The notes under the pieces are model-generated. The model did no database searches. It saw only the letters and a list, made by a program, of their open reading frames with translations, and had not been told where the DNA came from. From JBGAWK01 sp044227665 (GTDB lineage Bacteria; Bacteroidota; Bacteroidia; Chitinophagales; JADIYW01), in NCBI GenBank assembly GCA_044227665.1, contig JBGAWK010000061.1, positions 1 to 13,861 on the forward strand: a DNA stretch of 13,861 nucleotides, in the 5' to 3' direction. Made by a program: the position numbers and the translations under genes. Shown piece by piece: positions 1-7,272 of this stretch. Numbering within the stretch: the stretch's first letter is position 1; each line of letters begins with the position of its first letter.

Positions 1-280
1 TCATAGCATATCAGCAGGGCTAGACTATCCCGGCATCGGCCCTCTACATGCACATCTTTATGCCTCTCACAGAGCACAATTTCTCTATGCTACAGATGAT
101 GAGGCATTGGAAGCCGTAAATGAACTGAGTAAAACAGAAGGCATCATCCCTGCACTGGAATCTGCACATGCACTATCACAATTAGGCAAAATAAAAGCAT
201 CCCAAGATACTACTATGGTCTTATGCCTTTCGGGGCGTGGAGATAAAGATTTGGATACCTATATGAAAAAAATAATATAA
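1..280 (+). CDS. trpB: Tryptophan synthase beta chain, C-terminal part (5' end outside window)
   Basis: TrpB joins indole, channelled from TrpA, to serine using pyridoxal phosphate to make tryptophan in the cytoplasm. The reading frame is open from base 2 and stops with TAA at 278-280, giving about 92 C-terminal residues. It shows the family blocks SISAGLDYPGIGPLHAHL, TDDEALEAV, IIPALESAHAL and the glycine/serine phosphate-loop block LSGRGDKD, in the order and spacing expected of a type-1 TrpB. The PLP lysine and N-terminal half lie upstream of the window. The next gene on this strand begins 6 nt after the stop and is an SDR, not trpA, which usually follows trpB; trpA must be elsewhere or upstream. 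Identification is firm; only completeness of the gene cannot be judged. Confidence 0.95.
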   Translation, partial: HSISAGLDYPGIGPLHAHLYASHRAQFLYATDDEALEAVNELSKTEGIIPALESAHALSQLGKIKASQDTTMVLCLSGRGDKDLDTYMKKII

Positions 281-286
281 TTACCG

Positions 287-1279
287 ATGGCTAAAAAGGT
301 ACTTATCACGGGCATCACAGGGCTTATAGGCAACTATATATACAGACAATTATCCCAGCAAAACGCCTATTCATTGAAAGGGCAATATGTAACAAAAAGA
401 AATATTGACAGCTACTTAGCCCATGATGTAAAGATGATGCAGGCAGATATCTGTGAGCCTAAGCAAATAATAGGTATATGTAAGGATATTGACATTGTAA
501 TACATGCTGCGGCACGGGTACTAGACTATGGTACAAAAGAAGAATTTTATGCGGCACACTATCATGCCACAGCATATCTTTTGGAAGATGCCAAGAAAAA
601 CAAAATAAAGCAATTCATTTATATCAGTTCATTTGGTGTAGCGTCCTCCTTGTCGAGAAAAGGTATGCTCCCTAATGAAGATACGCCCTTAAAAAAATCA
701 GGTATTATCTATGATGATGTAAAGATAGATGCCGAAAAATTGGTAATTGACTTTTGTCAAAAAAACAACATTCATTATACTATCATACGCCCCTCTGCCG
801 TGATAGGAGAAGGCAGCGTATGGGTAGTAGAACCCCTAAAGCGCATTGCCAAAAAACCGGGCATGTTCCTTATAGATGGTGGCAGACACGATGCCTGTCT
901 CATTGATGCTGCCAATCTCGCTGATGGTATCATACGATGTATAGACAATCCCAATGCGTATAATGAAACATTTTTTTTCTGCGACGACTGGCATATTTCT
1001 TGGCAAAAATATCTCAATGACTTAGCAGCCATCAAGGGACTACAAATAGAACGCAACATACCCTTCTACATCGCATATCCCATAGCTACTGTAGTAGAGA
1101 AGGTATTTCCTCTATTAGGCAAAAAACCACCCATAGCAAGAAAATCTGCTAAGGCGACAGGCAGCGACAGGCGTGTAGATTGTTCCAAAGCAAAAAACGT
1201 ATTGGCATGGAAGTCCACCGTAAGTTATGAGCAAAGTATGGCGCGTATTGCCAAATGGGTAAAAGACAATAACTTATAG
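287..1279 (+). CDS. NAD(P)-dependent epimerase/dehydratase, extended SDR family
   Basis: A 330-residue extended short-chain dehydrogenase/reductase, probably cytosolic, acting on a nucleotide sugar, sterol-like or lipid-linked substrate that cannot be named from sequence. The Rossmann glycine motif TGITGLIG is at residues 8-15, an acidic loop ADI at 53-55, the HAAA block at 73-76, the catalytic serine region YISS at 112-115 and the YxxxK pair at Y142/K146. IRPSAVIGEG and DAANLADGI are typical of the NAD-dependent epimerase/3-beta-HSD branch. Length fits the family. ATG at 287 lies 6 nt after the trpB stop, so co-transcription with trpB is likely. Its 3' end is convergent with the DprE1-like gene, 5 nt away; stop codons of the two face each other inside a TATAGT-CTC-ACTATA inverted repeat (1275-1289). 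It could supply the reductase step for the adjacent UbiA/DprE1-like pair, but DprE2 itself is a shorter classical SDR, so that role is inference. Confidence 0.88.
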   Translation: MAKKVLITGITGLIGNYIYRQLSQQNAYSLKGQYVTKRNIDSYLAHDVKMMQADICEPKQIIGICKDIDIVIHAAARVLDYGTKEEFYAAHYHATAYLLEDAKKNKIKQFIYISSFGVASSLSRKGMLPNEDTPLKKSGIIYDDVKIDAEKLVIDFCQKNNIHYTIIRPSAVIGEGSVWVVEPLKRIAKKPGMFLIDGGRHDACLIDAANLADGIIRCIDNPNAYNETFFFCDDWHISWQKYLNDLAAIKGLQIERNIPFYIAYPIATVVEKVFPLLGKKPPIARKSAKATGSDRRVDCSKAKNVLAWKSTVSYEQSMARIAKWVKDNNL

Positions 1280-1284
1280 TCTCA

Positions 1285-2592
1285 CTATATCCCTAATCGT
1301 TCTGACTGCAAAGAGCTGAATCCCTGCTCACGCTGAACTATCTTATTATATGTTTTATGAAAAAAATCTTTACTCATGCGCACATCTTTGGCAAGATACA
1401 GTCTTCCGCCGTGATGAAGAACTATTTGGTCTAATTTGTCCAACAACTGTAACACCTTATCAGAGATTTTGAAATCTAAGGCTAGCGTATAGCCTCTCTT
1501 AGGGAAGCTCATGACAGCTTCTTTATCCGCTTCGCCAAAAAGCTTCAATACCGCCAAAAACGAACCTTCCCCACTATCTGAAATGGCTTTGAGGATATCT
1601 TTAAGCCCTTGTCGGCTTCCTTCCACCGGCAATACAAACTGATACTGGGTAAATCCATTTTTGCCATAAATCTTATTCCAATGCAATACAGCATCTAATG
1701 GATAAAAATAGGGTTCATAATGTATCTGCGCAGTAGCCTCTTTTTTAATTTGTTTATTATAATATAGAAAATTAAATGCCTTTATAGTAAGCGGGTTAAG
1801 TGTAAATGACGGAAAATAGAAAGGCACACTTACTTTAGTTTTGTCATTAAAATACAGAGGATTTTCCTGTTTTTGGGTATCTAACTCTCCAAATTTACTA
1901 TGTTCGCCAAGCATCAGTATAGACTTGCCTATATCCTTTCCTTTAGCGAGGCAATCTATCCATGCCACAGAATACATATAATGCTCATTAGCAGCAAAAT
2001 AGTCCATAATTTCATCCAAGTTTGCTGCCTTGAGTGACTTTTGCGTGATATAAGAAGTTTCAATTTTTTTGAGTGAAAAAGTCGCTTGTAAAATAATGCC
2101 TGTAAGTCCCATACCGCCACAAGTATGTCTGAATAATTCGGGTCGCTGTATTGCGCTACACTGCACTACACTTCCATCGTGCTGCATAACATCCATAGTA
2201 AGGACATGCTGGGAAAAGCAGCCGTCTGTGTGGTGATTTTTGCCGTGAATATCTGCTGCGATGGCCCCACCTACCGTAATAAATTTTGTTCCTGGCGTAA
2301 CGGGAAGAAAATATCCCGCCGGCACTATCACTTGTAAAATATCTGAAAGCAGCACTCCCGACTGACATGTAATAACTCCGTTCAGGCTATCGAAGGCCAA
2401 TATCTTGTTCATTGCCAAAGTCGAAATCATGGTACTATTCAAGGAGCTATCGCCATAGCATCTACCATTACCTTGTACTATGACATGGTCATGTTGGGCG
2501 AGAATAGATGGCAGGAATTCAGGATACTTCACAGAAATTACTTCTGCATCTATCACTGGAAATATGCCCCAATTGTGAACTTTTTTTACCAT
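1285..2592 (-). CDS. DprE1-like FAD-binding oxidoreductase (polyprenyl-phosphoribose 2'-oxidase family)
   Basis: A 435-residue flavoprotein of the PCMH/FAD_binding_4 type. In mycobacteria the related DprE1 oxidises the 2'-OH of decaprenyl-phosphoryl-ribose, the first half of epimerisation to the arabinose donor. The FAD loop GNGRCYGDSSLN is at residues 41-52 and the family-specific block VGGAIAADIHGKNHH at 107-121, closely matching my memory of DprE1. LAVLKLFG (346-353), ALDF (371-374) and GRLYLAKD (396-403) follow, ending FSSLQSERLGI. K402 corresponds to the DprE1 active-site lysine K418. Position 371, where DprE1 has the benzothiazinone-reactive cysteine C387, is alanine; both pairs are 31 residues apart, which supports the alignment. 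The ATG lies inside the last codons of the upstream UbiA gene (7-bp overlap), so translation is probably coupled. No transmembrane segment is evident. Family assignment is strong; substrate is inferred. Confidence 0.88.
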   Translation of the reverse strand: MVKKVHNWGIFPVIDAEVISVKYPEFLPSILAQHDHVIVQGNGRCYGDSSLNSTMISTLAMNKILAFDSLNGVITCQSGVLLSDILQVIVPAGYFLPVTPGTKFITVGGAIAADIHGKNHHTDGCFSQHVLTMDVMQHDGSVVQCSAIQRPELFRHTCGGMGLTGIILQATFSLKKIETSYITQKSLKAANLDEIMDYFAANEHYMYSVAWIDCLAKGKDIGKSILMLGEHSKFGELDTQKQENPLYFNDKTKVSVPFYFPSFTLNPLTIKAFNFLYYNKQIKKEATAQIHYEPYFYPLDAVLHWNKIYGKNGFTQYQFVLPVEGSRQGLKDILKAISDSGEGSFLAVLKLFGEADKEAVMSFPKRGYTLALDFKISDKVLQLLDKLDQIVLHHGGRLYLAKDVRMSKDFFHKTYNKIVQREQGFSSLQSERLGI

Positions 2593-3458
2593 TTAAAATA
2601 AATAATTACAGAAAAACTAGTCGCCCACCCCAATAGCACCCACTGCATAAACCTATCTTTGAGCAAAATATTAGTAGGTGAGCCACTCTTTTGATACACC
2701 ATAGATATTTGTAAAAAACGTAGTAATCCTATAATAACAAAGAAAGAGGTAAGATAAATTTTATCTGTGCGTAGGCGCATTATTACATCTTCAGAAACAC
2801 TGTACATGATATAGCATATCACTGTAGTAACAGCCATAAATACCAATCCCATATTTATAAATTCCAAATTGTAACCCACCAACGCAGGCCTTATATTGCG
2901 ATCCCCATCTGCTGCTACCAGTAGTTCGTCTCTTCGCTTACCTAATGCTAAGCACATAGACAGCAGGAACGTCATCAATATCAGCCACTTAGAAACAAAA
3001 ACCTCGGATGCCGTACCGCCACACAAAACCCTGAGGATAAATCCTACGCTAATAATCGTAATATCCAATAATGGAATATGTTTTAGCCTTATGGAATACA
3101 AAATATTTATGACTAAATATGAAATAATAAATTGATTTACAGAAGATTGATATCCAAGAAAAACGGCCATTGCCATACACGCAATGCCGACCACGACAGC
3201 AAGTTCTACACTAATATCACCAGAGGCTATAGGTCGTTTAGATTTTTCAGGATGTAGCTTGTCTTTTTTTACATCCATAATGTCATTCAGCACATATATA
3301 GATGAAGCCGCAAGACAGAACGCTGCAAAGGATTCCCAAAGCCGCACACTTTGCCATAGCAATGATATTTTGGTAGCGAAAAAAGCAGGAAGCAATAAAA
3401 ATACATTCTTACTCCACTCCTTAGGTCTAATTAATTTTATGATATGTAAAAAAATCAC
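2586..3458 (-). CDS. UbiA-family prenyltransferase, decaprenyl-phosphate phosphoribosyltransferase-like
   Basis: An integral membrane prenyltransferase. Its closest remembered relative is the mycobacterial 5-phosphoribosyl-1-pyrophosphate:decaprenyl-phosphate phosphoribosyltransferase (Rv3806c), not the quinone enzymes. Numbering from the GTG start chosen here, the first Asp motif NDIMDVKKD is at 58-66, followed by HPEKSKRPIASG, as in that family. The second conserved region, YSIRLKHIPLLDITI then GFILRVLCGG, is at about 121-148, followed by LGKRRDELL. About nine hydrophobic helices run through the rest. The frame can be extended to an ATG at 3503 (305 aa), but the extra 15 residues are atypical and would lie upstream of a TAnnTTTG box at 3466-3473. 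GTG at 3458 gives MIFLHIIKLIRPKEWSKN, the usual family N-terminus, and 290 aa. The stop overlaps the start of the DprE1-like gene, so the two form an operon. The exact lipid acceptor and sugar donor are not provable here. Confidence 0.85.
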   Translation of the reverse strand: MIFLHIIKLIRPKEWSKNVFLLLPAFFATKISLLWQSVRLWESFAAFCLAASSIYVLNDIMDVKKDKLHPEKSKRPIASGDISVELAVVVGIACMAMAVFLGYQSSVNQFIISYLVINILYSIRLKHIPLLDITIISVGFILRVLCGGTASEVFVSKWLILMTFLLSMCLALGKRRDELLVAADGDRNIRPALVGYNLEFINMGLVFMAVTTVICYIMYSVSEDVIMRLRTDKIYLTSFFVIIGLLRFLQISMVYQKSGSPTNILLKDRFMQWVLLGWATSFSVIIYFKW

Positions 3459-3465
3459 TCGGATA

Positions 3466-3473
3466 CAAAAATA
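3466..3473 (-). promoter_or_regulatory. Predicted -7 promoter box of the UbiA/DprE1-like operon
   Basis: On the minus strand the sequence is TATTTTTG, an exact match to the Bacteroidota TAnnTTTG -7 element. Seven bases separate it from the GTG proposed as the UbiA start, so the transcript would begin one or two bases before the start codon. I do not see a well-spaced -33 TTG partner. The box supports the shorter UbiA reading but is a short AT-rich motif that can occur by chance. Confidence 0.45.
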
Positions 3474-3531
3474 AGGTAAAACACAATTAGATGTGATTTT
3501 CAAAATTTATAATAAGTTATCTTCAAAAACT

Positions 3532-3561
3532 TTTGGCAGCTTTATATAATATATATCTTTG
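3532..3561 (+). promoter_or_regulatory. Predicted gatB promoter (-33 TTTG, -7 TATCTTTG)
   Basis: TTTG at 3532-3535 and TATCTTTG at 3554-3561 match the Bacteroidota primary sigma-factor consensus (TTTG, then TAnnTTTG) with an 18-base spacer. This is the best two-part promoter in the window. The gatB ATG is only 10 bases beyond the box, predicting a leader of about 4-5 nt. It sits in the divergent gap between the UbiA gene and gatB. Confidence 0.6.
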
Positions 3562-3571
3562 AGATTTGTAT

Positions 3572-5011
3572 ATGGAACAAAAATATGAAGCAGTCATCGG
3601 ATTAGAAGTGCATGTGCAGTTGATGTCTGCCACTAAGATTTTCTGCAACGACAGCACAAGCTTCGGTGCTGCGCCTAATACACATATCAACCCCTATACG
3701 CTGGCATTGCCGGGCGTACTTCCCGTAATGAATGGTAGTGTAATGTCTATGGCTATAAAGTTGGGATTGGCATGTAACAGTACGATAACTTCCGTAAATC
3801 ATTTTGCTAGAAAAAACTATTTCTACCCCGACCTTCCCAAAGGATATCAGATTACCCAAGATCAAACACCCATCATAGTCGGTGGCTATATACCCATAAA
3901 TTTAAACAGCGAAGAAAAAAATATCCCACTGCACCATGCTCATTTGGAAGAGGATGCCGGAAAAAACAATCACGAATTAGACCCTGACTATTCTTTGATA
4001 GACCTCAATAGAGCTGGCATGCCCCTACTTGAGGTTGTCACTGAACCTGCTATTCACACTTCGGAAGAAGCCTTCCAATTCCTGACAGCCTTACGAAGAC
4101 TCGTGCGTTATTTGGACATCTGCGATGGCAATATGGAAGAAGGTAGTATGAGATGTGATGCCAATGTTTCTATTCGCTTGAAAGGTGAAAAAATCCTCAA
4201 CACCCGCGTAGAGTTAAAAAACATGAACTCTATACGCAATGTAAAAAGAGCCATAGATACTGAAATACAGAGGCAAATAGACTTGGTAGAGTGTGGAAAG
4301 TCCGTAATACAGGAGACACGCGGCTATAATCCTGCCGATGGCAGCAGCACTCCCCAGCGCACTAAAGAATTTGCCCATGACTATCGCTATTTCCCAGAGC
4401 CTGACTTACCTCCTTACATAGTAACGGAACAGCACATTACAGAAGTCAAAGAAAATATGCCGCTACTCCCCAAACAATGGTATGAGAAATTTACTACCCA
4501 TTATCAATTATCTGATTATGACGCAAATCAACTGATAGATGACAAGCATTTTGCGATATATTTCGATGAAGCATGTATCCATACTACCAACTATAAAGCG
4601 GCAGCTAATTGGATATTAGGTGATATCAAAGCACATACCAATGATACACATACAGACATTCGTAAATTCTGTATCACACCACAAAAGATTGCTGAAATCA
4701 TTACCCTTACCGATAACAACCTCATATCTTCTACAGGTGCCAAAAAGGTTTTTGAAATCCTACTTACCACACCGGAGGAATCTGCCGAAACTATTGCCAA
4801 GTCTCTGAACATCCTCCAAAGTTCTGACGACAACGAACTAGAAAATTGGGCAAAGGCTGCCTTGGCAAAATTTCCCGACAAAGTGGTAGAATACAAAAAA
4901 GGAAAAAAAGGACTTATCGGCTTATTTATGGGTGAATTAATGCGCATTTCTGCCGGAAAAGCAGACCCAAAAAAATCCACCAAAATCCTGGAAGATCTCT
5001 TAAAAGCCTGA
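3572..5011 (+). CDS. gatB: Aspartyl/glutamyl-tRNA(Asn/Gln) amidotransferase subunit B
   Basis: GatB is the kinase-like, tRNA-binding subunit of the GatCAB complex, which converts mischarged Glu-tRNA(Gln) (and Asp-tRNA(Asn)) to the amide using ammonia passed from GatA. The 479-residue protein has the N-terminal GLEVHVQL block (E12, H14), HLEEDAGK at 124-131, the signature DLNRAGMPLLEVVTEP at 144-159, EEGSMRCDANVSIR, TRGY and HDYRYFPEPDLPP at 269-281, then the helical tail and YqeY-like C-terminal domain with GLIGLFMGELMR. Length matches the family. A TTG at 3566 would add two residues, but it lies at the predicted transcription start, so the ATG at 3572 is preferred. Only one of the four zinc cysteines of zinc-type GatB remains (C25 in KIFCND), as in zinc-free versions. 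gatA and gatC are not in this window. The next gene starts 2 nt after the stop. Confidence 0.97.
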   Translation: MEQKYEAVIGLEVHVQLMSATKIFCNDSTSFGAAPNTHINPYTLALPGVLPVMNGSVMSMAIKLGLACNSTITSVNHFARKNYFYPDLPKGYQITQDQTPIIVGGYIPINLNSEEKNIPLHHAHLEEDAGKNNHELDPDYSLIDLNRAGMPLLEVVTEPAIHTSEEAFQFLTALRRLVRYLDICDGNMEEGSMRCDANVSIRLKGEKILNTRVELKNMNSIRNVKRAIDTEIQRQIDLVECGKSVIQETRGYNPADGSSTPQRTKEFAHDYRYFPEPDLPPYIVTEQHITEVKENMPLLPKQWYEKFTTHYQLSDYDANQLIDDKHFAIYFDEACIHTTNYKAAANWILGDIKAHTNDTHTDIRKFCITPQKIAEIITLTDNNLISSTGAKKVFEILLTTPEESAETIAKSLNILQSSDDNELENWAKAALAKFPDKVVEYKKGKKGLIGLFMGELMRISAGKADPKKSTKILEDLLKA

Positions 5012-5013
5012 AT

Positions 5014-6114
5014 ATGAGATTCCTTATATTTATTTTATCCTTATCTATTTTCATCTCTTGCCGCCATAATGACAAGTCTGTAAGTATATACATACAAAGT
5101 ACAAAAGAGGATCATTCCACTTACGCACTATTGGATATCAATACGAAAGAAGTACTACTCTTGGATACCGTTTCCTTAAAAAAGGGCATAGGAAAGATGG
5201 AAGTAAACTTACAAAAAGGGCTATATGCACTGCAAAAGAATAATAATGCCTCTCTATACTATCTTTATCTTATACCGGGTGAAAAGGTAAAAATACACAC
5301 GAAAGGCAAAAATTATGCAGTAACCGGCTCTCCAAATAGCGACAGTTTGTTATCATTAGTAAAACAAGAAAAATGGTTGGCAACACATATAGTGAATATA
5401 GATACCCAGATTCCAAAAGTCAAAGGAAAATATGTAGATAGCTTGTTACTACTCAAAAAAAATATCCACCACCAATATATGGGATTTATGCAGCTATTTA
5501 TCGAACATCAGCCAGAACCCGAAGTCGCATGTTTTGCGTTGACCTATCTTAAAGATGGCTTATCCTCGACACCCTTTATGATGAATGCGGTAGAAAAACT
5601 CTATAAAAAAGCTCCCGAGTCGCAATATATTCTCTTATGGAAAAATGCCCTGACACAATATCAAGAAACTGCCACAGAAAGTTTCACTGACGGTCTGCCT
5701 ATAGGAAGCTACGCACCAGACATCACTACAAAAACACCGCAGGGCGATACGATAATATTGAAAGACCTCAAAGGCAAGTATGTGTTATTAGATTTTTGGG
5801 CTTCTTGGTGTCAGCCTTGCCGCAAAAATAATCCTACTATCGTGGCATTGCATAAAGACTTGCAAGGCAAGAACTTCGATATTTTTTCTTTTTCCTTAGA
5901 CAAAAAAGCAGAGCAATGGCTGCGAGCCATAAAAGTAGATAACCTTAGCTGGTATTATCATGGCTGTGATTTCGGCGAATGGAACAGCCCCATCGCAATT
6001 TCCTACAAAGTAGAAAGTATTCCTACGACTTACCTCATCAATCCTAAAGGCAAAATAATAGGTAGGGACTTACCCACAGACAGCATCAAGGCCATAGTCA
6101 TCAAAGGATTATAG
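5014..6114 (+). CDS. TlpA/ResA-like thioredoxin-fold lipoprotein with DUF4369-like N-terminus
   Basis: A predicted periplasm-facing thiol oxidoreductase of 366 residues. A short signal peptide ends in FISC, making C16 the likely lipidated cysteine. Residues about 20-105 resemble the beta-rich DUF4369 domain that precedes thioredoxin domains in Bacteroidota (SVSIYIQSTKEDHS, YLYLIPGEKVKI). A helical linker spans about 110-220. The AhpC/TSA-redoxin domain begins at GSYAPDITTKTPQGD (231-245). It has the catalytic pair in WASWCQPC (C266, C269) and the cis-proline in SIPTTYLI (P337). Such proteins reduce disulfides in cytochrome c maturation or other envelope proteins; the specific partner is unknown. 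The ATG follows the gatB stop by 2 nt, so translation is probably coupled to gatB even though the functions are unrelated. A terminator-like hairpin lies downstream. Confidence 0.88.
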   Translation: MRFLIFILSLSIFISCRHNDKSVSIYIQSTKEDHSTYALLDINTKEVLLLDTVSLKKGIGKMEVNLQKGLYALQKNNNASLYYLYLIPGEKVKIHTKGKNYAVTGSPNSDSLLSLVKQEKWLATHIVNIDTQIPKVKGKYVDSLLLLKKNIHHQYMGFMQLFIEHQPEPEVACFALTYLKDGLSSTPFMMNAVEKLYKKAPESQYILLWKNALTQYQETATESFTDGLPIGSYAPDITTKTPQGDTIILKDLKGKYVLLDFWASWCQPCRKNNPTIVALHKDLQGKNFDIFSFSLDKKAEQWLRAIKVDNLSWYYHGCDFGEWNSPIAISYKVESIPTTYLINPKGKIIGRDLPTDSIKAIVIKGL

Positions 6115-6137
6115 ACAACCCACCCCCCCAATCTTGA

Positions 6138-6190
6138 GGCTAAACAAAGAAAGACAGAGTCTGTAGCTCCGCTCTCCCTGTCAGCCTTTT
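6138..6190 (+). terminator. Possible intrinsic terminator after the gatB-redoxin unit
   Basis: GGCT (6138-6141) can pair with AGCC (6183-6186), and GACAG (6153-6157) with CTGTC (6178-6182), forming an interrupted stem. It is followed at once by TTTTATTTAT. An inner AGAG/CTCT pairing (6156-6159 with 6172-6175) is an alternative. The large internal loop on the 5' side weakens the case. The position between two convergent genes is right for a terminator. Confidence 0.4.
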
Positions 6191-6212
6191 ATTTATACGC
6201 TATTCTATAAAT

Positions 6213-7253
6213 TTAGAATTTCAGCTCATCCAAAGATATCATTTGTTGGCGCACTACTACCCCATCTTTATCACACACATCCAAAGTCAACTTTATAGGC
6301 GAAGACATCCAATCAATATTTATCATACCGAAATTAATATTATTATATGCTTGTCCTATTCTATACATATTAGCAGCAGGGTAGTTTTCTTTATGCGTAA
6401 GTCCTGAAGAAGTAAAATCATATATAGGATACTGTCCAGCAGGAGTACGCTTGCTGAATTCTGCATAATGTACATCCCCACTTACTACAAACAAGCCTTC
6501 TGCGTTCGCATTTTTGATGGTTCTAAAAAAATTATTCAATTCATGAGGATAGTTAGCCCAACTTTCCCATCCATTATTTTGGATGCCCAATTGAGAACTT
6601 GACACAACTATACGCACCTTGGCAGGCTTGCGCAGCTCCTGTGCCAACCATGCCCATTGTTCTCCACCCAATATCGTCTTGGTGGTATCAGATGTAGGCG
6701 TAATAGGCTCTCCACTTATTACATCCAAAAAATAACGGCAATCCAGCATGATAATTTGCACCTTGTGGGCATCATCCCCATACATATAAGATGTATATAT
6801 GCCAGATCTGCTACGTCTATCACTATCAGCAGGGTCTTTCCAGAAATCTAAAAATATTTTTTTTGAAACGTCTTTATAGGTAAATTCACTTCCCGCATTA
6901 TTAAGTCCGTAATCATGATCATCCCACGTAGCAATTATAGGCATAGACTTTCTCAGCAATTTGAAATAAGTACTTTCTGCCAATTTATTATATTGCAGCT
7001 TCTGATTGCTGGGATTATAAGGCCCAGGTATAAGGTCAGAATAGATATTGTCCCCCATGCCTATATACAAATCGGGATTTTTTGCTACTACAGATTTAAA
7101 AATAAACATATTCAATCCTTGACTACAACATGACCCTATAGCTATCTTGGATAGATTTTTTGAGGTATCATTGGGGACAAAGACGGGGTCATTCCCATTG
7201 GGAAGACATGAGAGAAGCAACAAAGCAGTTGCTATAGAAATAAGTTTCTTCAT
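6213..7253 (-). CDS. PhoD-like alkaline phosphatase/metallophosphoesterase lipoprotein
   Basis: A 346-residue predicted lipoprotein phosphoesterase of the PhoD (alkaline phosphatase D) superfamily. These enzymes hydrolyse phosphomonoesters or diesters at the cell envelope using a calcium/iron-type metal centre. The start used is ATG at 7253, giving MKKLISIATALLLLSC with a lipobox and C16 as the lipid anchor. A TTG at 7271 would add six residues ahead of the signal and is unlikely. Metal-site motifs are GSCC (40-43), MGDNIY (66-71), WDDHDYG (110-116) and SGDVHYAEF (about 258-266); D68, N69, D111, H113 and H262 are the expected ligands or their neighbours. FLDFW, GIYTSYMYG and VQIIMLDCRYF are also typical of PhoD. 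It lies downstream of the carboxylase gene on the same strand, 39 nt away, with its own candidate -7 box. Substrate is not known. Confidence 0.9.
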   Translation of the reverse strand: MKKLISIATALLLLSCLPNGNDPVFVPNDTSKNLSKIAIGSCCSQGLNMFIFKSVVAKNPDLYIGMGDNIYSDLIPGPYNPSNQKLQYNKLAESTYFKLLRKSMPIIATWDDHDYGLNNAGSEFTYKDVSKKIFLDFWKDPADSDRRSRSGIYTSYMYGDDAHKVQIIMLDCRYFLDVISGEPITPTSDTTKTILGGEQWAWLAQELRKPAKVRIVVSSSQLGIQNNGWESWANYPHELNNFFRTIKNANAEGLFVVSGDVHYAEFSKRTPAGQYPIYDFTSSGLTHKENYPAANMYRIGQAYNNINFGMINIDWMSSPIKLTLDVCDKDGVVVRQQMISLDELKF

Positions 7254-7272
7254 AAAATTATTTTGGTACAAC

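Noticed and set aside
969..980. T8 run in the SDR gene as a frameshift or phase-variable site
   Set aside because: The frame is intact through it and ordinary for Phe-rich AT-biased coding sequence; no evidence of slippage.
1275..1289. TATAGT-CTC-ACTATA inverted repeat as a bidirectional terminator
   Set aside because: The stem is six AT-rich pairs without T tracts and largely results from two facing TAG stop codons.
4591..4983. Antisense reading frame of 130 codons inside gatB
   Set aside because: Lies wholly within the conserved gatB C-terminal region and looks like a shadow frame.
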